Positions 63,884 through 64,000 of a DNA stretch of 64,000 nt are shown piece after piece. Both the position numbers and the translations under genes were made by a program. Where the stretch lies: assembly GCA_018401885.1 (NCBI GenBank), contig JAGYKB010000008.1, positions 1 through 64,000 on the forward strand, given 5' to 3'. Under the pieces are notes generated by a model, which searched no databases, was not told the origin of the DNA, and saw only the letters and a list, made by a program, of their open reading frames with translations. Position 1 is the stretch's first letter; each line of letters opens with the position of its first letter. Source of the stretch: Gammaproteobacteria bacterium (lineage in GTDB: Bacteria > Pseudomonadota > Gammaproteobacteria > Pseudomonadales > Pseudohongiellaceae).

Positions 63884-64000
63884 ATGAGTCTTAATCTAGT
63901 CAGTAATCTGGCGTGCTTTCGCACAAGAGTATCGTTTGCACGATTCCCGCGCACAAGGTTAGTTGCGAGCATGACTTTGATTGCTGCCTTTCTGGGTAAT
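63884..64000 (+). CDS. Partial CDS, N-terminus of a probable exported protein
   Basis: An ATG at 63884 with GAGGG five bases upstream opens a frame that runs without a stop to the window edge (39 codons). It translates to a basic stretch (residues 13-25 include several Arg) followed by VASMTLIAAFLGN, which looks like the start of a signal peptide or membrane helix. The product cannot be named. Confidence 0.45.
   Translation, partial: MSLNLVSNLACFRTRVSFARFPRTRLVASMTLIAAFLGN

Overview
The window reads as ordinary chromosome of a free-living Gammaproteobacterium, probably a marine member of the Pseudomonadales/Cellvibrionales side of the class. This rests on gene order: ypjD-ffh-rpsP-rimM-trmD-rplS, dsbC-hom-thrC-recJ, alaS-lysC-csrA-tRNA-Ser, and tadA close to purL, with moderate GC and many GTG/TTG starts. 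There is no rRNA, insertion sequence, prophage or CRISPR array. Two tRNAs are present, Ser(GCU) and Arg(ACG).

Layout. 0-11 kb: an OpgB-like phosphoglycerol transferase, an FAD protein, a DUF2855 protein, a large secreted beta-propeller amidohydrolase, two small membrane proteins and an acyl-CoA carboxylase subunit. 10.7-20 kb: purine and one-carbon genes (purU, purL, purE, purK) with a YczE-like membrane protein, tadA, a lipoprotein and a Nudix hydrolase. 20-23.4 kb: a phage-shock locus, pspABC divergent from pspF, with a near-consensus sigma-54 promoter at pspA. 23.3-29.3 kb: a peroxide-defence block of 1-Cys peroxiredoxin, serine hydrolase, DUF3501, a CCG-type Fe-S oxidoreductase, rubrerythrin and a divergent oxyR with an unusual Lys/Ala tail. 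29.3-33 kb: metallophosphoesterase, phosphopantetheinyl transferase, CorB-like transporter, ypjD. 33-37 kb: SRP and ribosomal operon. 37-46 kb: dsbC, hom, thrC, recJ and a DsbD-like reductase with a duplicated periplasmic redox domain. 46-53 kb: PP2C phosphatase, AI-2E transporter, alaS, lysC, csrA, tRNA-Ser. 53-64 kb is the accessory part: a secreted repeat protein beside a secreted retropepsin-like protease, three secreted metallo-beta-lactamase-fold hydrolases, and a CoA module (CaiB transferase, FAS1-like dehydratase, MaoC hydratase, CitE-type lyase, acyl-CoA dehydrogenase) with a TorF-type porin.

How the genes fit together. Rubrerythrin, the Fe-S protein and DUF3501 look like one peroxide-reducing chain under the adjacent OxyR. 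DsbC and the DsbD-like protein form a periplasmic isomerase/reductase pair. The CoA module has the enzyme types needed to convert C5 dicarboxyl-CoA esters (mesaconyl/citramalyl). The least explained items are the GKPPFKR repeat protein with its neighbouring protease, the duplicated DsbD sensor domain, and the OxyR tail. All names are family assignments made by reading the sequence; no database search was run.
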